The notes under the pieces are model-generated. The model did no database searches, had not been told where the DNA came from, and was given only the letters and a program-made list of their open reading frames with translations. The translations under genes were made by a program, and so were the position numbers. Below are positions 33,731 through 42,977 of a stretch of DNA of 64,000 nucleotides, piece after piece. Origin of the DNA: a bacterium YEK0313 (GTDB taxonomy: Bacteria; Pseudomonadota; Alphaproteobacteria; Rhizobiales; Phreatobacteraceae); NCBI GenBank assembly GCA_000751295.2, contig CCMO02000001.1, positions 2,901,501 through 2,965,500 on the forward strand, read 5' to 3'. Numbering within the stretch: the first letter of the stretch is position 1; each line of letters begins with the position of its first letter.

Positions 33731-35971
33731 ATGGTCAGCGGGTACAGGCATGCGGCGCTCATGGCGTCGGTTTCGTTCGTCGTCTTGGCGGCGGGGATGG
33801 CGGGGGCCAGGGCTCAGAGTGCAGCCCCGACGCCGGAGCGGCCGCCGGCCGCAAGCCAGCCGGTGACGGCTCTCGATGAAATCACCGTCAGCGCCGAGCG
33901 CACACCGAGCACGGTGTTCAATTCGCCCGGCACGGTGACCGTCATCAACAGCCGGCAGATCGACCAGCAGATCATCCAGAACCCGCGCGATGCCGTGCGC
34001 AACGAGCCGGGCCTTGCGGTCACCAACAGCCCGACCCGCAGCGGCATCGGCAACTATGTGATCCGTGGCATCGGCGACAACCGCGTGCGCATCGAGGTCG
34101 ACGGCGTCCGGGTGCCCGATTATCCCGGTTCGAATGTCGGCGCCGGCCTCTATACCCGCGATTTCGTCGATTTCGACAGCCTGAAGCGGCTGGAGATCAT
34201 CCGTGGCCCGGCCTCGGCGCTCTATGGCAGCGACGCCATCGGCGGCGTCGTCTCCTACGTGACCAAGGATCCGGAAGACTATCTGCGCGAGGTCGGCCGC
34301 GACTGGTATGCCGGCACGAAGCTCAGCTTCAACAGCGTCGACCGCTCGTTCGCCGAAACCTTCACCGGCGCCGCCCGCCAGGGGCCATGGCAGGCACTGC
34401 TGCAATTCACCCGCCGCGACGGCACGGAAACGCTGATCAATTCGGCGACGCGCCGCGCCAATCCGCAATACTACCAGTCGAACAATCTGCTGGCGAAGCT
34501 GATCTACGAGACGCCGGATTCGGGTCGCTGGAGGCTCACCGGCGAGGCGACCTGGCGCGGCTACGCGACCAATCTCATCACCGACCGTTCGACCAGCGTC
34601 GCCAATTCGATCGCGCATGACACCAACAAGCGCTTCCGGCTAAGCCTCGACTGGACCCAGCAGCTCTCCTGGGCCATCGCCGACCAGGTGACGGCCATGG
34701 CCTACTGGACCGACCTCGACCGGCAGGAGCACCAGGACCAGTGGCGCCGCAGCGTGCCCTCGCCGGTGACGGCGGCCAACCGGCTGCGCGCCTCCGACTT
34801 CGATTTCCGCCAGGTCATTTTCGGCGCCGGCCTGCAGTTCTCGGCCCAGCGCCAGTTCGCCGGCTGGGATCACCAGTTCGTCTACGGCGCGACCGTCGAC
34901 TACACCATGACCTCGCGTCCGCGCATGCGCACCGAGACCAACCTCGTCACCGGCATGGTCATTCCCGGGCCGATCGCCGGCGAGAGCTTCCCGAACAAGA
35001 ACTTCCCGGATACGCGCAGCACTCAGGCCGCCTTCTACATCCAGGACACCGCCCAGTACGGCGCGCTGCGCATCATCCCGGCGATCCGCTTCGACTATTA
35101 CCACCTGACGCCGAACCCGGACGCAGCCTTCTACAACTCCAATCCGGGCTATGCGATCGGCAATGTCTCGGCCTTCGCCGTGTCGCCGAAGCTCGGCATC
35201 ACTTACGACCTGAACGAGACCTTCCGCCTGTTCGCCCAGTATTCGCGCGGCTTCCGTGCGCCGCCCTATGACAACGCGAACTTCGCCTTCTCCAATCCGG
35301 TGCAGCGCTACGAGATCCTGCCCAACATGAACCTGAAGCCGGAGACCAGCGACGGCTTCGAGGGCGGCCTCAGGGGCCGCTTCGCCAACGGCTCGAGCTT
35401 CCAGGTCTCGGGTTTCTACAACCGCTATCACGACTTCATCGACACGGTGCTGGTGCGCACCTCGCCGACGACCGGCTTCCAGACGTTCCAGTACCAGAAC
35501 ATTTCCTCGGTCGAGATCTATGGCTTCGAGGCCAAGGGCGAGTGGCGGATCACGCCGGAATGGACCCTGACCGGTGCGCTCGCCTATGCCCGCGGCACCA
35601 ACCTCGTCACCCGCCAGCCGATCAATTCGGTCGATCCGCTGACCGGCGTCGCAGGCCTTCGCTACGACAGCGGCCGGGGCTGGACCATCGAGGGCCGGAT
35701 GCGTGCGGCGGCGGCGAAGACTCTGGTCGACTCGACCAGCCAGATGGGTGGCGTCTCGACCTTCAAGCCCGGCGCCTATGCCACCTTCGATCTCCTCGGC
35801 AGCTACGAGATCAACCGGCACCTGACGGTCAATGCCGGTGTCATGAACATCGGCAATGCGCGCTACTTCAACGCCATCGACGTGGCCGGGGTCGCCAGCA
35901 ACAACGTCAACCTGGAGCTGCTGCGCGCACCGGGCCGCTACTTCACCATGAACGTCTCGGCGAGGTTCTGA
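33731..35971 (+). CDS. hmuR: TonB-dependent hemin receptor
   Basis: About 746 residues of outer-membrane receptor. From ATG 33731 a signal peptide ends near GMAGARAQS. The TonB box region is LDEITVSAERTPS, the plug has RNEPGLAVTNSPTRSG and IRGPASALYGSDAIGGVVSY, and the barrel has FAQYSRGFRAPPYDNANF (the FRAP-NPNL region of haem receptors, partly altered). It ends in the classical aromatic terminus (MNVSARF). The frame stays open to 33551, but those codons cross the promoter, so the shorter start was chosen. It is followed at once by tonB. Confidence 0.9.
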   Translation: MVSGYRHAALMASVSFVVLAAGMAGARAQSAAPTPERPPAASQPVTALDEITVSAERTPSTVFNSPGTVTVINSRQIDQQIIQNPRDAVRNEPGLAVTNSPTRSGIGNYVIRGIGDNRVRIEVDGVRVPDYPGSNVGAGLYTRDFVDFDSLKRLEIIRGPASALYGSDAIGGVVSYVTKDPEDYLREVGRDWYAGTKLSFNSVDRSFAETFTGAARQGPWQALLQFTRRDGTETLINSATRRANPQYYQSNNLLAKLIYETPDSGRWRLTGEATWRGYATNLITDRSTSVANSIAHDTNKRFRLSLDWTQQLSWAIADQVTAMAYWTDLDRQEHQDQWRRSVPSPVTAANRLRASDFDFRQVIFGAGLQFSAQRQFAGWDHQFVYGATVDYTMTSRPRMRTETNLVTGMVIPGPIAGESFPNKNFPDTRSTQAAFYIQDTAQYGALRIIPAIRFDYYHLTPNPDAAFYNSNPGYAIGNVSAFAVSPKLGITYDLNETFRLFAQYSRGFRAPPYDNANFAFSNPVQRYEILPNMNLKPETSDGFEGGLRGRFANGSSFQVSGFYNRYHDFIDTVLVRTSPTTGFQTFQYQNISSVEIYGFEAKGEWRITPEWTLTGALAYARGTNLVTRQPINSVDPLTGVAGLRYDSGRGWTIEGRMRAAAAKTLVDSTSQMGGVSTFKPGAYATFDLLGSYEINRHLTVNAGVMNIGNARYFNAIDVAGVASNNVNLELLRAPGRYFTMNVSARF

Positions 35972-35972
35972 C

Positions 35973-37009
35973 ATGAGCCGGGCAGCGGTTGCGCGGCGGA
36001 CGGCCGACCGGGGCGCGAAGCTCCCCCGGCGGCGCTCCGGGCCGCACGATCGTTCCGAGCCGATCCTTGCCGGCACCGCGCCGATCTCGCCTCCGCCTGC
36101 CGGCGCCGCGCCGGTTGCGCTGTTCGCGCCGGCGGCCGACACGGCCGGTGGCGCGGTCGCCGTGCCGGCCCCGGCCCTGAGCATCGGCAGCCGCACGGGC
36201 GCCGTCGAAGCCGAGACCGCCGCCGCGCCGCCGGTGACGCTCGCTCCGGCCGGCGGTTCCGAGGCGGCTGCGCCGCCGCCGGTGACCGCGGCCGGTGAAG
36301 CAATGGCGCCGGCGGCGGCCGACCGGAGCCGCGGCCGCCTGTCGCTGTCGGTCATCGCTTCGCTGCTCATCCACGGTGGCGTTCTGGCCTTTGCGCTCTA
36401 TCTCGGCGTGAAGGTCGCCGAGATGCCGGCGACCGGCGAGGATGCCGTCGCGGTCGAAATCGTCGCCGGCGAGCCCGCCGCCGCCGCGGCGGCCGATACG
36501 GCAAGCGGCGCGGAAGCGGCGCCGAGCGAAAATGCCGCGAGCGAAACCCAGCCGGTCGAGACGCCGGCCGAGCCGCCGCAGCAGCAGGTGGCCGAGCCAC
36601 CCCCACCGCTCGAACCGCCGCCGCCGCAACTGACCGAGGCGCCGCCGCAGGCCGTGCCCGAGCCGGCGCCTGTCCCTTGCCGCTGCGCGCCGCCAGTGCC
36701 GGCGGCGCGCAGGCGAGCGCGGCCGCCGTCGCGAGCTATCGCCAGCGCGTGCTGGCTCATCTCGCCCGCTTCAAGGTCTATCCGGATCAGGCCCGCGAGC
36801 GCGGCATTGTCGGCCGGGCGGTGGTCGCCTTCACCCTGTCGCGTGCCGGCCAGGTCACGGCTTCGTCTCTGGCCGGCTCGTCGGGGGCGGCGATCCTCGA
36901 CCAGGCGACGATCGCCATGCTGCGCCGCGCCCAGCCATTCCCGGCCATGCCGGACGGCGGTCCGATGACGATGAGTTTCACCGCAGGAATCCGTTACGAC
37001 CTCAGGTGA
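35973..37009 (+). pseudogene. tonB: TonB-family energy transducer, interrupted by a single-base frameshift
   Basis: The frame from ATG 35973 gives an alanine/proline-rich head, a membrane anchor LSLSVIASLLIHGGVLAFALYLG near residues 112-134 and a proline-rich periplasmic stretch to PAPVP (about 36676). After that the frame has no protein-like composition. The TonB C-terminal domain (YRQRVLAHLARFKVYPDQA, then VVAFTLSRAGQV) continues in another frame, ending at 37009. Restoring one C in the run at 36674-36676 rejoins both parts. It could be a true mutation, a sequencing error or, less likely, programmed slippage. It follows the receptor by 1 bp and is its expected energy partner. Confidence 0.85.
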
Positions 37010-37049
37010 AATCCATTATAGGATTGTCGAGAATTCAAGGAGACAAACG

Positions 37050-37391
37050 ATGTTCATCGCAATGAATCGCTTCAAGGTGATCAAGGGTGAGGAGGCCGCT
37101 TTCGAGCAGGTCTGGCGCTCGCGTGAATCATACTTGAACGAGCTCGCCGGCTTTATCGAATTTTCGCTGCTGAAGGGGCCGGAGCGCGAGGATCACACCC
37201 TCTACGCCTCGCACACTGTGTGGGCGTCGAAGGAGAATTTCACCGCCTGGACCAATTCCGAGCAGTTCCGCAAGTCTCACGCCCGCGCCGGCCAGGGTAA
37301 GCCGCTGTCGATCGGTCATCCGGAGTTCGAAGGGTTCGAGGCCGTGCTGGTCGATGACAACCGTTCGGTTCCCAGCGCCGCTGCCGAGTGA
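37050..37391 (+). CDS. hmuQ: IsdG/HmuQ-type haem-degrading monooxygenase
   Basis: A 113-residue protein of the antibiotic biosynthesis monooxygenase fold. The IsdG catalytic triad is present at Asn6 (MNRFKV), Trp67 (FTAWTNSEQF) and His77 (RKSHARAG). Such enzymes cleave haem in the cytosol and release iron. It lies between tonB and a HutX-like gene on the same strand, completing import, carriage and degradation. AAGGAGA precedes the ATG at 37050. Confidence 0.9.
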   Translation: MFIAMNRFKVIKGEEAAFEQVWRSRESYLNELAGFIEFSLLKGPEREDHTLYASHTVWASKENFTAWTNSEQFRKSHARAGQGKPLSIGHPEFEGFEAVLVDDNRSVPSAAAE

Positions 37392-37401
37392 GGAAGGCGC
37401 C

Positions 37402-37923
37402 ATGACTGCCCAAGCAACGGCTTCCGCCGAGGAGCGGCTGGCCGCGGCCCGCGCCGCGCTCGCCGCCAAGCCGGATGGCGTCATCGAGGCGGTGGCGCGC
37501 CAGCATGGCGTCGCCTCCCGTGACGTCCTCGCCATGCTGCCGCCCTCGGAAGCGGTCTTCGCGCCGGCTTCCGCCTTCGCCGACATCTGGCAGGACATGA
37601 CGGGCTGGGGCGAGATCCTGTTCATCGTCAACACGCCGGACATCGTCCTGGAGTGTCACGGCACGCTGCCTGCCGGGTCCAGCGCGCAGGGCTGGTTCAA
37701 CGTCCACGGCGACAGCCCGATCGGCGGCCACATCAAGGCCGACAATTGCCGCGAGATCGGCTTCGTCGACCGGACGTTCCACGGCCGGCGCTCCTGCTCG
37801 GTCCAGTTCTACAACGCGGCGGGCGAGGCCATGTTCAAGGTCTTCGTGCGGCGCGACGCCGAACGCCAACTCCTGCCGCAGCAGACCGCGCGTTTCGAGG
37901 CGCTGCGCGCCCGCTACGCCTGA
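37402..37923 (+). CDS. Haem utilisation cytosolic carrier, HutX/HuvX family
   Basis: A 173-residue protein with the HutX/HugX/ChuX fold, thought to hold haem in the cytosol and deliver it to a degrading enzyme. Characteristic stretches are GEILFIVNTPDIVLECHG, GWFNVHGDSPIGGHI and DRTFHGRRSCSVQFYN. ATG at 37402, with GAGGAAGG upstream, starts 11 bp after the monooxygenase stop. A strong terminator follows, so it is the last gene of the receptor operon. Confidence 0.9.
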   Translation: MTAQATASAEERLAAARAALAAKPDGVIEAVARQHGVASRDVLAMLPPSEAVFAPASAFADIWQDMTGWGEILFIVNTPDIVLECHGTLPAGSSAQGWFNVHGDSPIGGHIKADNCREIGFVDRTFHGRRSCSVQFYNAAGEAMFKVFVRRDAERQLLPQQTARFEALRARYA

Positions 37924-37950
37924 TCCGTCGCCACGACGGGACGAGCCCGA

Positions 37951-37981
37951 GCGCCCGCGGTGTCCGCGGGCGCTTTTTTTT
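37951..37981 (+). terminator. Strong rho-independent terminator of the haem receptor operon
   Basis: GCGCCCGCGG and CCGCGGGCGC form a perfect 10-bp stem with a three-base loop (37961-37963), followed by eight T (37974-37981). It lies 28 bp after the carrier stop. The remaining 216 bp before the next gene contain nothing I can assign. Confidence 0.93.
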
Positions 37982-38197
37982 GGGCGTGCCACCCGCGGGG
38001 TTCGCCTTAGCCCGTTCGGCGGATCGGGCCGGTTCCGGCATTGCTTGCGCGGCGGCCGCTTTGCCGCTTTGTTTGCAGAAAGGTTCCATCGACAAGAGGC
38101 CGAGCCCCGGATGGAGGCTGCGGACCCGGAACCGGATGAGGGAACGCAACGCCCATGCGGCAGCCCCCTGCGCCGCAGCGGCTCGAGGGAGGCTCGC

Positions 38198-39811
38198 ATG
38201 CCGGCAAACGGATCGTCCGACACGGATGTCGCGGATTTCGTCGTGGTTGGAGGCGGTTCGGCCGGATCGGTCGTGGCCGGCCGGCTCACCGAGGACGCCG
38301 CAACCCGCGTGGTGGTGCTGGAGGCGGGCGGCGGCGGCGACAGCCTCGCCATCCGGACGCCGGCCGGCATCATCGCCATGCTGCCGACCAGGCTCAACAA
38401 CTGGGCCTTCTCCACCGTGCCGCAGAAGGGTCTCGGCGGCCGTGTCGGCTATCAGCCGCGCGGCAAGGCGCTCGGCGGATCCTCGGCGATCAACGCCATG
38501 GTCTATATCCGCGGCAACAAATGGGACTACGACCACTGGGCGAGCCTCGGCAATGCCGGCTGGTCCTATGCCGACGTGCTGCCCTATTTCGTGAAGTCCG
38601 AAGCCAATGAGCGGCTGGACGGGCCGCTGCACGGCCGCGAGGGGCCGCTGAACGTCGCGGACCTCAGGACGGGAAATCCATTCCCGCAGATCTTTCTCGA
38701 GGCCTGCCGGCATCTGCAGATCCGGGTGACCGACGATTTCAACGGCGACGACCAGGAGGGCGTCGGCCTCTATCAGGTCACGCAGAAGAACGGCGAGCGC
38801 TGGAGCGCGGCGCGCGCCTATCTCCTGCCGCATATCGGCAGGCGCACCAATCTCGACGTGCGCACGGGGGCGCTCGCGACCCGCATCCTGTTCGAGGGCA
38901 AGCGCGCCGTCGGCGTCGAATACCGCGCCGGCGGCGAGACCCGCATCGTGCGGGCCAGGCGCGAGGTGATCATTTCCGCCGGTGCGTTCCAGTCACCGCA
39001 ACTCCTGATGCTGTCGGGGGTCGGTGACCCCACAAAGCTCGGCCGGCTCGGCATTCCCGTGGTCGCCGCGGCGCCGGGCGTCGGTGCGAACCTGCAGGAC
39101 CATCCCGATTTCATCTTCGGCTACAAGTCGAACAATCCGGCGCTGATGGGTGTTTCGCCCGGCGGCTCGGTGACGCTCGTCAGGGAGATCCTGCGCTACC
39201 GGCGCGAACGGCGCGGCCTGCTGACCTCCAACTTCGCCGAGGCCGGCGGGTTCCTGAAGACGAGGCCGGATCTCCACGTGCCCGACATCCAGCTGCATTT
39301 CGTCATCGGCATGGTCGACGACCATGCCCGCAAGCAGCATCTCGGCCACGGCTTTTCCTGCCATGTCTGCCTGCTCCGGCCGAAGAGCCGGGGCACGCTG
39401 GAGCTGGCGAGCCCGGATCCGATGGCCGCGCCGCTGATCGATCCGGCCTTCCTCGATCATGCCGACGACGTCGCGGCCATGGTCGAGGGCTTCAAGCTGA
39501 CGCGCCGCATCATGGACGCGCCGCCGCTCGCCGCGCAGGCGACGAAGAACATGTTCACCGCCGGGGTCGAGACGGACGATGAAATCGTCGACACGCTGCG
39601 CAAGCGCGTCGACACGGTCTATCACCCGGTCGGCACCTGCAAGATGGGCACCGACCCCATGGCGGTGGTCGACTCCGCCTTGAAGGTTCGCGGCCTGGAC
39701 GCGCTGCGCGTCGTCGACGCATCGATCATGCCGACCCTGATCGGCGGCAACACCAATGCCCCGACCATCATGATCGGCGAGAAGGCCGTGGACATGATCC
39801 GGGCGGCCTGA
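38198..39811 (+). CDS. GMC family FAD-dependent oxidoreductase (choline/alcohol dehydrogenase-like)
   Basis: A 537-residue flavoprotein. It has the FAD Rossmann motif FVVVGGGSAGSVVAGRLTE, the GMC signature GYQPRGKALGGSSAINAMVY, the second signature SAGAFQSPQLLMLSGVG and the catalytic HPVGTCKMG histidine with a late asparagine in GGNTNAPTIM. ATG at 38198 has GAGGGAGG upstream; longer readings have no site. It stands alone between a terminator and an intergenic repeat. Family members oxidise primary alcohols, choline or polyethylene glycols; the substrate is not clear. Confidence 0.92.
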   Translation: MPANGSSDTDVADFVVVGGGSAGSVVAGRLTEDAATRVVVLEAGGGGDSLAIRTPAGIIAMLPTRLNNWAFSTVPQKGLGGRVGYQPRGKALGGSSAINAMVYIRGNKWDYDHWASLGNAGWSYADVLPYFVKSEANERLDGPLHGREGPLNVADLRTGNPFPQIFLEACRHLQIRVTDDFNGDDQEGVGLYQVTQKNGERWSAARAYLLPHIGRRTNLDVRTGALATRILFEGKRAVGVEYRAGGETRIVRARREVIISAGAFQSPQLLMLSGVGDPTKLGRLGIPVVAAAPGVGANLQDHPDFIFGYKSNNPALMGVSPGGSVTLVREILRYRRERRGLLTSNFAEAGGFLKTRPDLHVPDIQLHFVIGMVDDHARKQHLGHGFSCHVCLLRPKSRGTLELASPDPMAAPLIDPAFLDHADDVAAMVEGFKLTRRIMDAPPLAAQATKNMFTAGVETDDEIVDTLRKRVDTVYHPVGTCKMGTDPMAVVDSALKVRGLDALRVVDASIMPTLIGGNTNAPTIMIGEKAVDMIRAA

Positions 39812-39849
39812 GCCGGGACGGGCCTCGGCCTTGGGACCTTGCCCGGCGG

Positions 39850-40030
39850 CCGGTCGTGGGGTCGAGCCCGCGCCAGGGCGCGGGCTCCTCACCAGGTATG
39901 TGAGAGATCTGCAGCACGGCTGTTCATGAAGCCCCGAGCGGCGCGTTTCATGAGCGTCCTCGATGCCATTCTGTTCTCATCCTCATGGCGAGGCGGGAGC
40001 CGCAGGCGATCCTCGAACCACGGCCGACCA
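39850..40030. repeat. Dispersed ~175-bp intergenic element with REP-like inverted ends, copy 2
   Basis: Reverse-strand copy of the element at 10597-10772. Landmarks are GTCGAGCCCGCGCC and its stem-loop, CAGATCTCTCACATACCT and GCTTCATGAA (read on the minus strand), and the far end CCTCATGGCGAGG with CCTCGAACCACGGCCG. The two copies diverge in the loops but keep order and spacing. It fills most of the 285-bp gap between the GMC gene and the convergent hydrolase. Confidence 0.8.
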
Positions 40031-40096
40031 GCATGCCGGGCATGTCGGTCGGCGGCGATCAGGGCGGGATCGCCTGCGGTTCTCGGCCGCTCCTGT

Positions 40097-41002
40097 TCAC
40101 ACGGCGTTGTCGCGGGCGAATTTCGCCACGTCCGCGTGGGTCGCGAACCAGACGTCTCCCTTCGCCTTGGCGTGGCGGATCAGCTCTTCGATGATCCAGA
40201 TGCGCGAGCGGTAGCCGATGATGTGCGGGTGGGTGGTGAGCTGGAAGATGCCGCCTTCCTCGTAGGCCGCGTCGAATTCGCGCCGGAAGATGTCGAACAC
40301 CGCTTCCGGCGGCGTATGCGGGCGCAGCGACTGGAACCGGTGCATCATGAAATAGACGGCGTCGTCGCGCACCCATTCCACCGGCAGCTCGACGATGCCG
40401 GTCGGCGTGCCTTCGAGCTCCAGCTCGTAGCAGTCCTCGTCCGCCATCAGCGAAGAATCGTAGAGGAGGCCCATCTCCTTCTCGATGCGCAGCGTGTTGG
40501 GGCTGAAGTCCCAGGACGGCGTGCGCAGGCCGACCGGCCGGACGCCGCTGATCTTTTCCAGCGTATCCGCCGAGCGCAGCATCAGGTCGCGTTCGGCGTC
40601 GTAGGGCAGCACCGAATTGAGCTCGTGGATCCAGCCGTGGATGCCGATCTCGTGGCCTTCGGCGACGACGCGCCGCTGCTCGTCCTCGTGCAGCAGGGCC
40701 GCCACCGCCGGCACGTAGAAGGTCGCCGGCACGCCGTGGCGCTCGAGGATCTTCAGGATGCGCGGCACGCCGACCCGCGGGCCGTACTGGCCCCAGGCCA
40801 TGCGGCCGATCGACTTGCCGCCGTCGCGCAACTCGTTGGTCTCATGGTCGGCGTCGAAGGACAGAGCGAAGGCACAGCGCGCGCCGCCGGCCCATTGCGC
40901 AGGGCGATAGCTGCGGCCGGCACGCACCTGGCCGACCAGCTTGCGCCAATGGGCTTCCGGCCACTGCCAGGGTTCCATGGGGGTTTCGGCTGGATTGCTC
41001 AT
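40097..41002 (-). CDS. Polysaccharide deacetylase-fold hydrolase, second type
   Basis: A 301-residue leaderless protein of carbohydrate esterase 4 fold. The metal and base motif is ALSFDADHETNE near residue 48, GIHGWIHELN gives the zinc histidines, and LRTPSWDFSP and THPHIIGYRSR follow. Aspartate and histidine ligands are present, so it should be active. As at 3747-4574, it is tied to SDR genes. Hydrolysis of a cyclic amide, imide or N-acyl compound is more likely than sugar deacetylation, given the catabolic context. A hairpin repeat separates it from the SDR gene upstream. Confidence 0.85.
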   Translation of the reverse strand: MSNPAETPMEPWQWPEAHWRKLVGQVRAGRSYRPAQWAGGARCAFALSFDADHETNELRDGGKSIGRMAWGQYGPRVGVPRILKILERHGVPATFYVPAVAALLHEDEQRRVVAEGHEIGIHGWIHELNSVLPYDAERDLMLRSADTLEKISGVRPVGLRTPSWDFSPNTLRIEKEMGLLYDSSLMADEDCYELELEGTPTGIVELPVEWVRDDAVYFMMHRFQSLRPHTPPEAVFDIFRREFDAAYEEGGIFQLTTHPHIIGYRSRIWIIEELIRHAKAKGDVWFATHADVAKFARDNAV

Positions 41003-41023
41003 CTCTCACGTCTCCTGTTGCAG

Positions 41024-41163
41024 GGCGAATAGCGAGTAGCGAATGGTGAATAGCGAGTGGCGAGTGGCGAGTGGCGAGTGGCGAGTGAGGATGAGGCGAG
41101 GTCGATCAGCCAGAGCCCGAAACGCTGCATCCCCATTCGCTATTCGCCACTCGCTATTCGCCA
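41024..41163. repeat. Heptamer-rich inverted repeat with five tandem GCGAGTG units, locus 2
   Basis: Left arm 41024-41053 (GGCGAATAGCGAGTAGCG...) pairs with right arm 41134-41163 with few mismatches. Between them, GCGAGTG is repeated five times without interruption (41053-41087). The same heptamers make up the hairpin at 29048-29106. Both structures sit immediately downstream of a gene stop (here the SDR gene ending at 41171). Confidence 0.82.
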
Positions 41164-41170
41164 TCCTCCC

Positions 41171-41923
41171 TCACTTTCCTCCGTCGACCGGGAGGACCTG
41201 GCCGTTGACGAAGCTGGCGAGGTCCGAGGCGAGGAACATGACGACCTTCGCGATCTCGTCGGCTGTGCCGAGCCGCTTCAGCGCGACGCTGTCGACGATC
41301 TGCCGCTGCCGTTCCTCGCTGTAGGACGCCCATTGCCGTTCGGTGGCCGCATTGGTCCTGACGAAGCCCGGCGCGACGCTGTTGACGCGGATGCCGTGCG
41401 GGCCGAGTTCGTGGGCAAGCTGCCGTGTCAGGCCTAGAAGCGCATGCTTGGCCGCGCAATAGGCCTGGACGCCGGTCAGCGATGCCTGCAGCGCCGCGCC
41501 CGAGGTGATGGTGACGATCGCGCCCTGGCCGGCCCGTTTCATGGCAGGCGCGGCCGCCCGGCACAGGGCCAGCGCCGAGCCGAGATTGATCTCGAGGATG
41601 CGGTCGAAATCGGCGTCCGCCACCGTCTCGATCGGCACGGGGGTCTGGCCGGCGACGCCGCCGGCATTGCTGACCAGCACGTCGATCGGGCCGCCGGCGC
41701 GCGCCTCGACCGAAGCGATCCAGTCGGCGCCGGCCTTGCGGTCCATGAGGTCGACGACGTCGGTGACGATATGGGGCGAGGCGATCGCCTTCAGCGCGTC
41801 GTCGAGAATGTCACAGCCATAGACGGTGGCACCGGCGGCGGCGAAGCGCTGGCTGATGGCGCGGCCGAAACCGATGGCGGCACCGCTGACGGCAATGGTC
41901 TTGCCCTGGAAATCGAGGCTCAT
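41171..41923 (-). CDS. Short-chain dehydrogenase/reductase
   Basis: A 250-residue classical SDR. The cofactor motif is SGAAIGFGRA (first T of TGxxxGxG replaced by S), followed by VSNAGG, a catalytic serine in ITSGAAL and YCAAK. It ends in VLPVDGGK. Start ATG at 41923 overlaps the stop of the ketopantoate-reductase-like gene by 4 bp, showing coupling. The substrate is unknown. Confidence 0.9.
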   Translation of the reverse strand: MSLDFQGKTIAVSGAAIGFGRAISQRFAAAGATVYGCDILDDALKAIASPHIVTDVVDLMDRKAGADWIASVEARAGGPIDVLVSNAGGVAGQTPVPIETVADADFDRILEINLGSALALCRAAAPAMKRAGQGAIVTITSGAALQASLTGVQAYCAAKHALLGLTRQLAHELGPHGIRVNSVAPGFVRTNAATERQWASYSEERQRQIVDSVALKRLGTADEIAKVVMFLASDLASFVNGQVLPVDGGK

Positions 41924-42954
41924 GCGCGCACCAGTTCGTTGAGATTGTCGTCGGTCATCGCGCGCTTGCCGTCCTCGATCTCATGGATCATGGCGACGAG
42001 CGCTGCGAGCTTGGGGCAGGGAATGCCGTGGCGTGCGCCGAGCGCCACCACCGGCGCGAGCTGGACGTCGACCTCGGTGCGCCGCTTGCGCACGGCGAGG
42101 TCGCGCCAGATGCCCGAATGGGTCTTCGCGTTCGGCCGGTTGAAGGCGACCATGGCGGCGACGCTCGCCCTTGCCGCCGTCTCGGACGCGCCCGGCTGGA
42201 AGGCGGCCGGATCGAAGCCGTTGAAGCCGCGCGGCGTCACGCCTTCGGCGCGGGCGACGCTCAGCACCTCGGTCGCAAGGCCGCGCCAGAGCGGCAGGAG
42301 CTCGGGCCGGGCGAGGCAATCGGCGATGCCGAGCTGGCCGACACCTTGCGCGAACAGCAGCGAGCCATAGGCGAGCTTGCCCCAGAGATACGAGCCGACA
42401 TCGTCGGTGATGATCGCATCGGGCTCGAACAGCCTGACGTCGGCGAGCAGCGCTTCGAGGCGCGGCGTCGTCTTGCCGTCGAGCTCGCCGATCACGAAGG
42501 CGGCCCGGTTGCCGTAGTGGATCTCGCCGGGGCCGATCCAGTCGGCGCCGAAATTGATGAAGGCGCCGACCGTGCGCTCGGGCCCGACGATGCTGGCGAT
42601 GATCGGCTCGCAGAGGCCGTTCTGCAGCGACAGGACATAGCCGTCGGGCGCGAGATGCGGCTGAAGCGCGCGTGTCGCCTCGGCGGTGTGGTGGGCCTTC
42701 ACCGCGAGGAAGATGCGCTTCCAGGTGCCCGTGAGTTCGGCCGGCGTGAAGGCCGGTGCGGTCACCGTCATCGGATCGACCGGACCGGTAATGGCAAGGC
42801 CGCGGGCCGGGTCGCGGATCGCCGCCACATGCTCGCCGACAATGTCGACGAAGGTCACGTCGCGGCCGGCGCGCTTCAGCGTGGCGCCGACCGTGCCGCC
42901 GATCGCGCCGGCGCCCCAGATCAGGATCGGTTCGGATGTCGCTTGTCGGGACAT
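41920..42954 (-). CDS. Ketopantoate reductase (PanE/ApbA) family protein
   Basis: A 344-residue NAD(P)-binding protein: Rossmann motif LIWGAGAIGGTVGATLKRAG at the N-terminus, LAVKAHHTAEATRAL and SLQNGL blocks, then the helical C-terminal domain with the KLAYG lysine and a late EVDVQL glutamate. It probably reduces or oxidises a 2-keto/2-hydroxy acid in the local pathway, since panE for coenzyme A synthesis is rarely placed with catabolic genes. It lies 23 bp after the MFS gene. Confidence 0.85.
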   Translation of the reverse strand: MSRQATSEPILIWGAGAIGGTVGATLKRAGRDVTFVDIVGEHVAAIRDPARGLAITGPVDPMTVTAPAFTPAELTGTWKRIFLAVKAHHTAEATRALQPHLAPDGYVLSLQNGLCEPIIASIVGPERTVGAFINFGADWIGPGEIHYGNRAAFVIGELDGKTTPRLEALLADVRLFEPDAIITDDVGSYLWGKLAYGSLLFAQGVGQLGIADCLARPELLPLWRGLATEVLSVARAEGVTPRGFNGFDPAAFQPGASETAARASVAAMVAFNRPNAKTHSGIWRDLAVRKRRTEVDVQLAPVVALGARHGIPCPKLAALVAMIHEIEDGKRAMTDDNLNELVRA

Positions 42955-42977
42955 GATCGTTTCCTTGTCGTGTCGGA

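Noticed and set aside
41024..41163. CRISPR or coding repeat protein
   Set aside because: Tandem heptamers without spacers; no open frame with protein-like composition crosses them.
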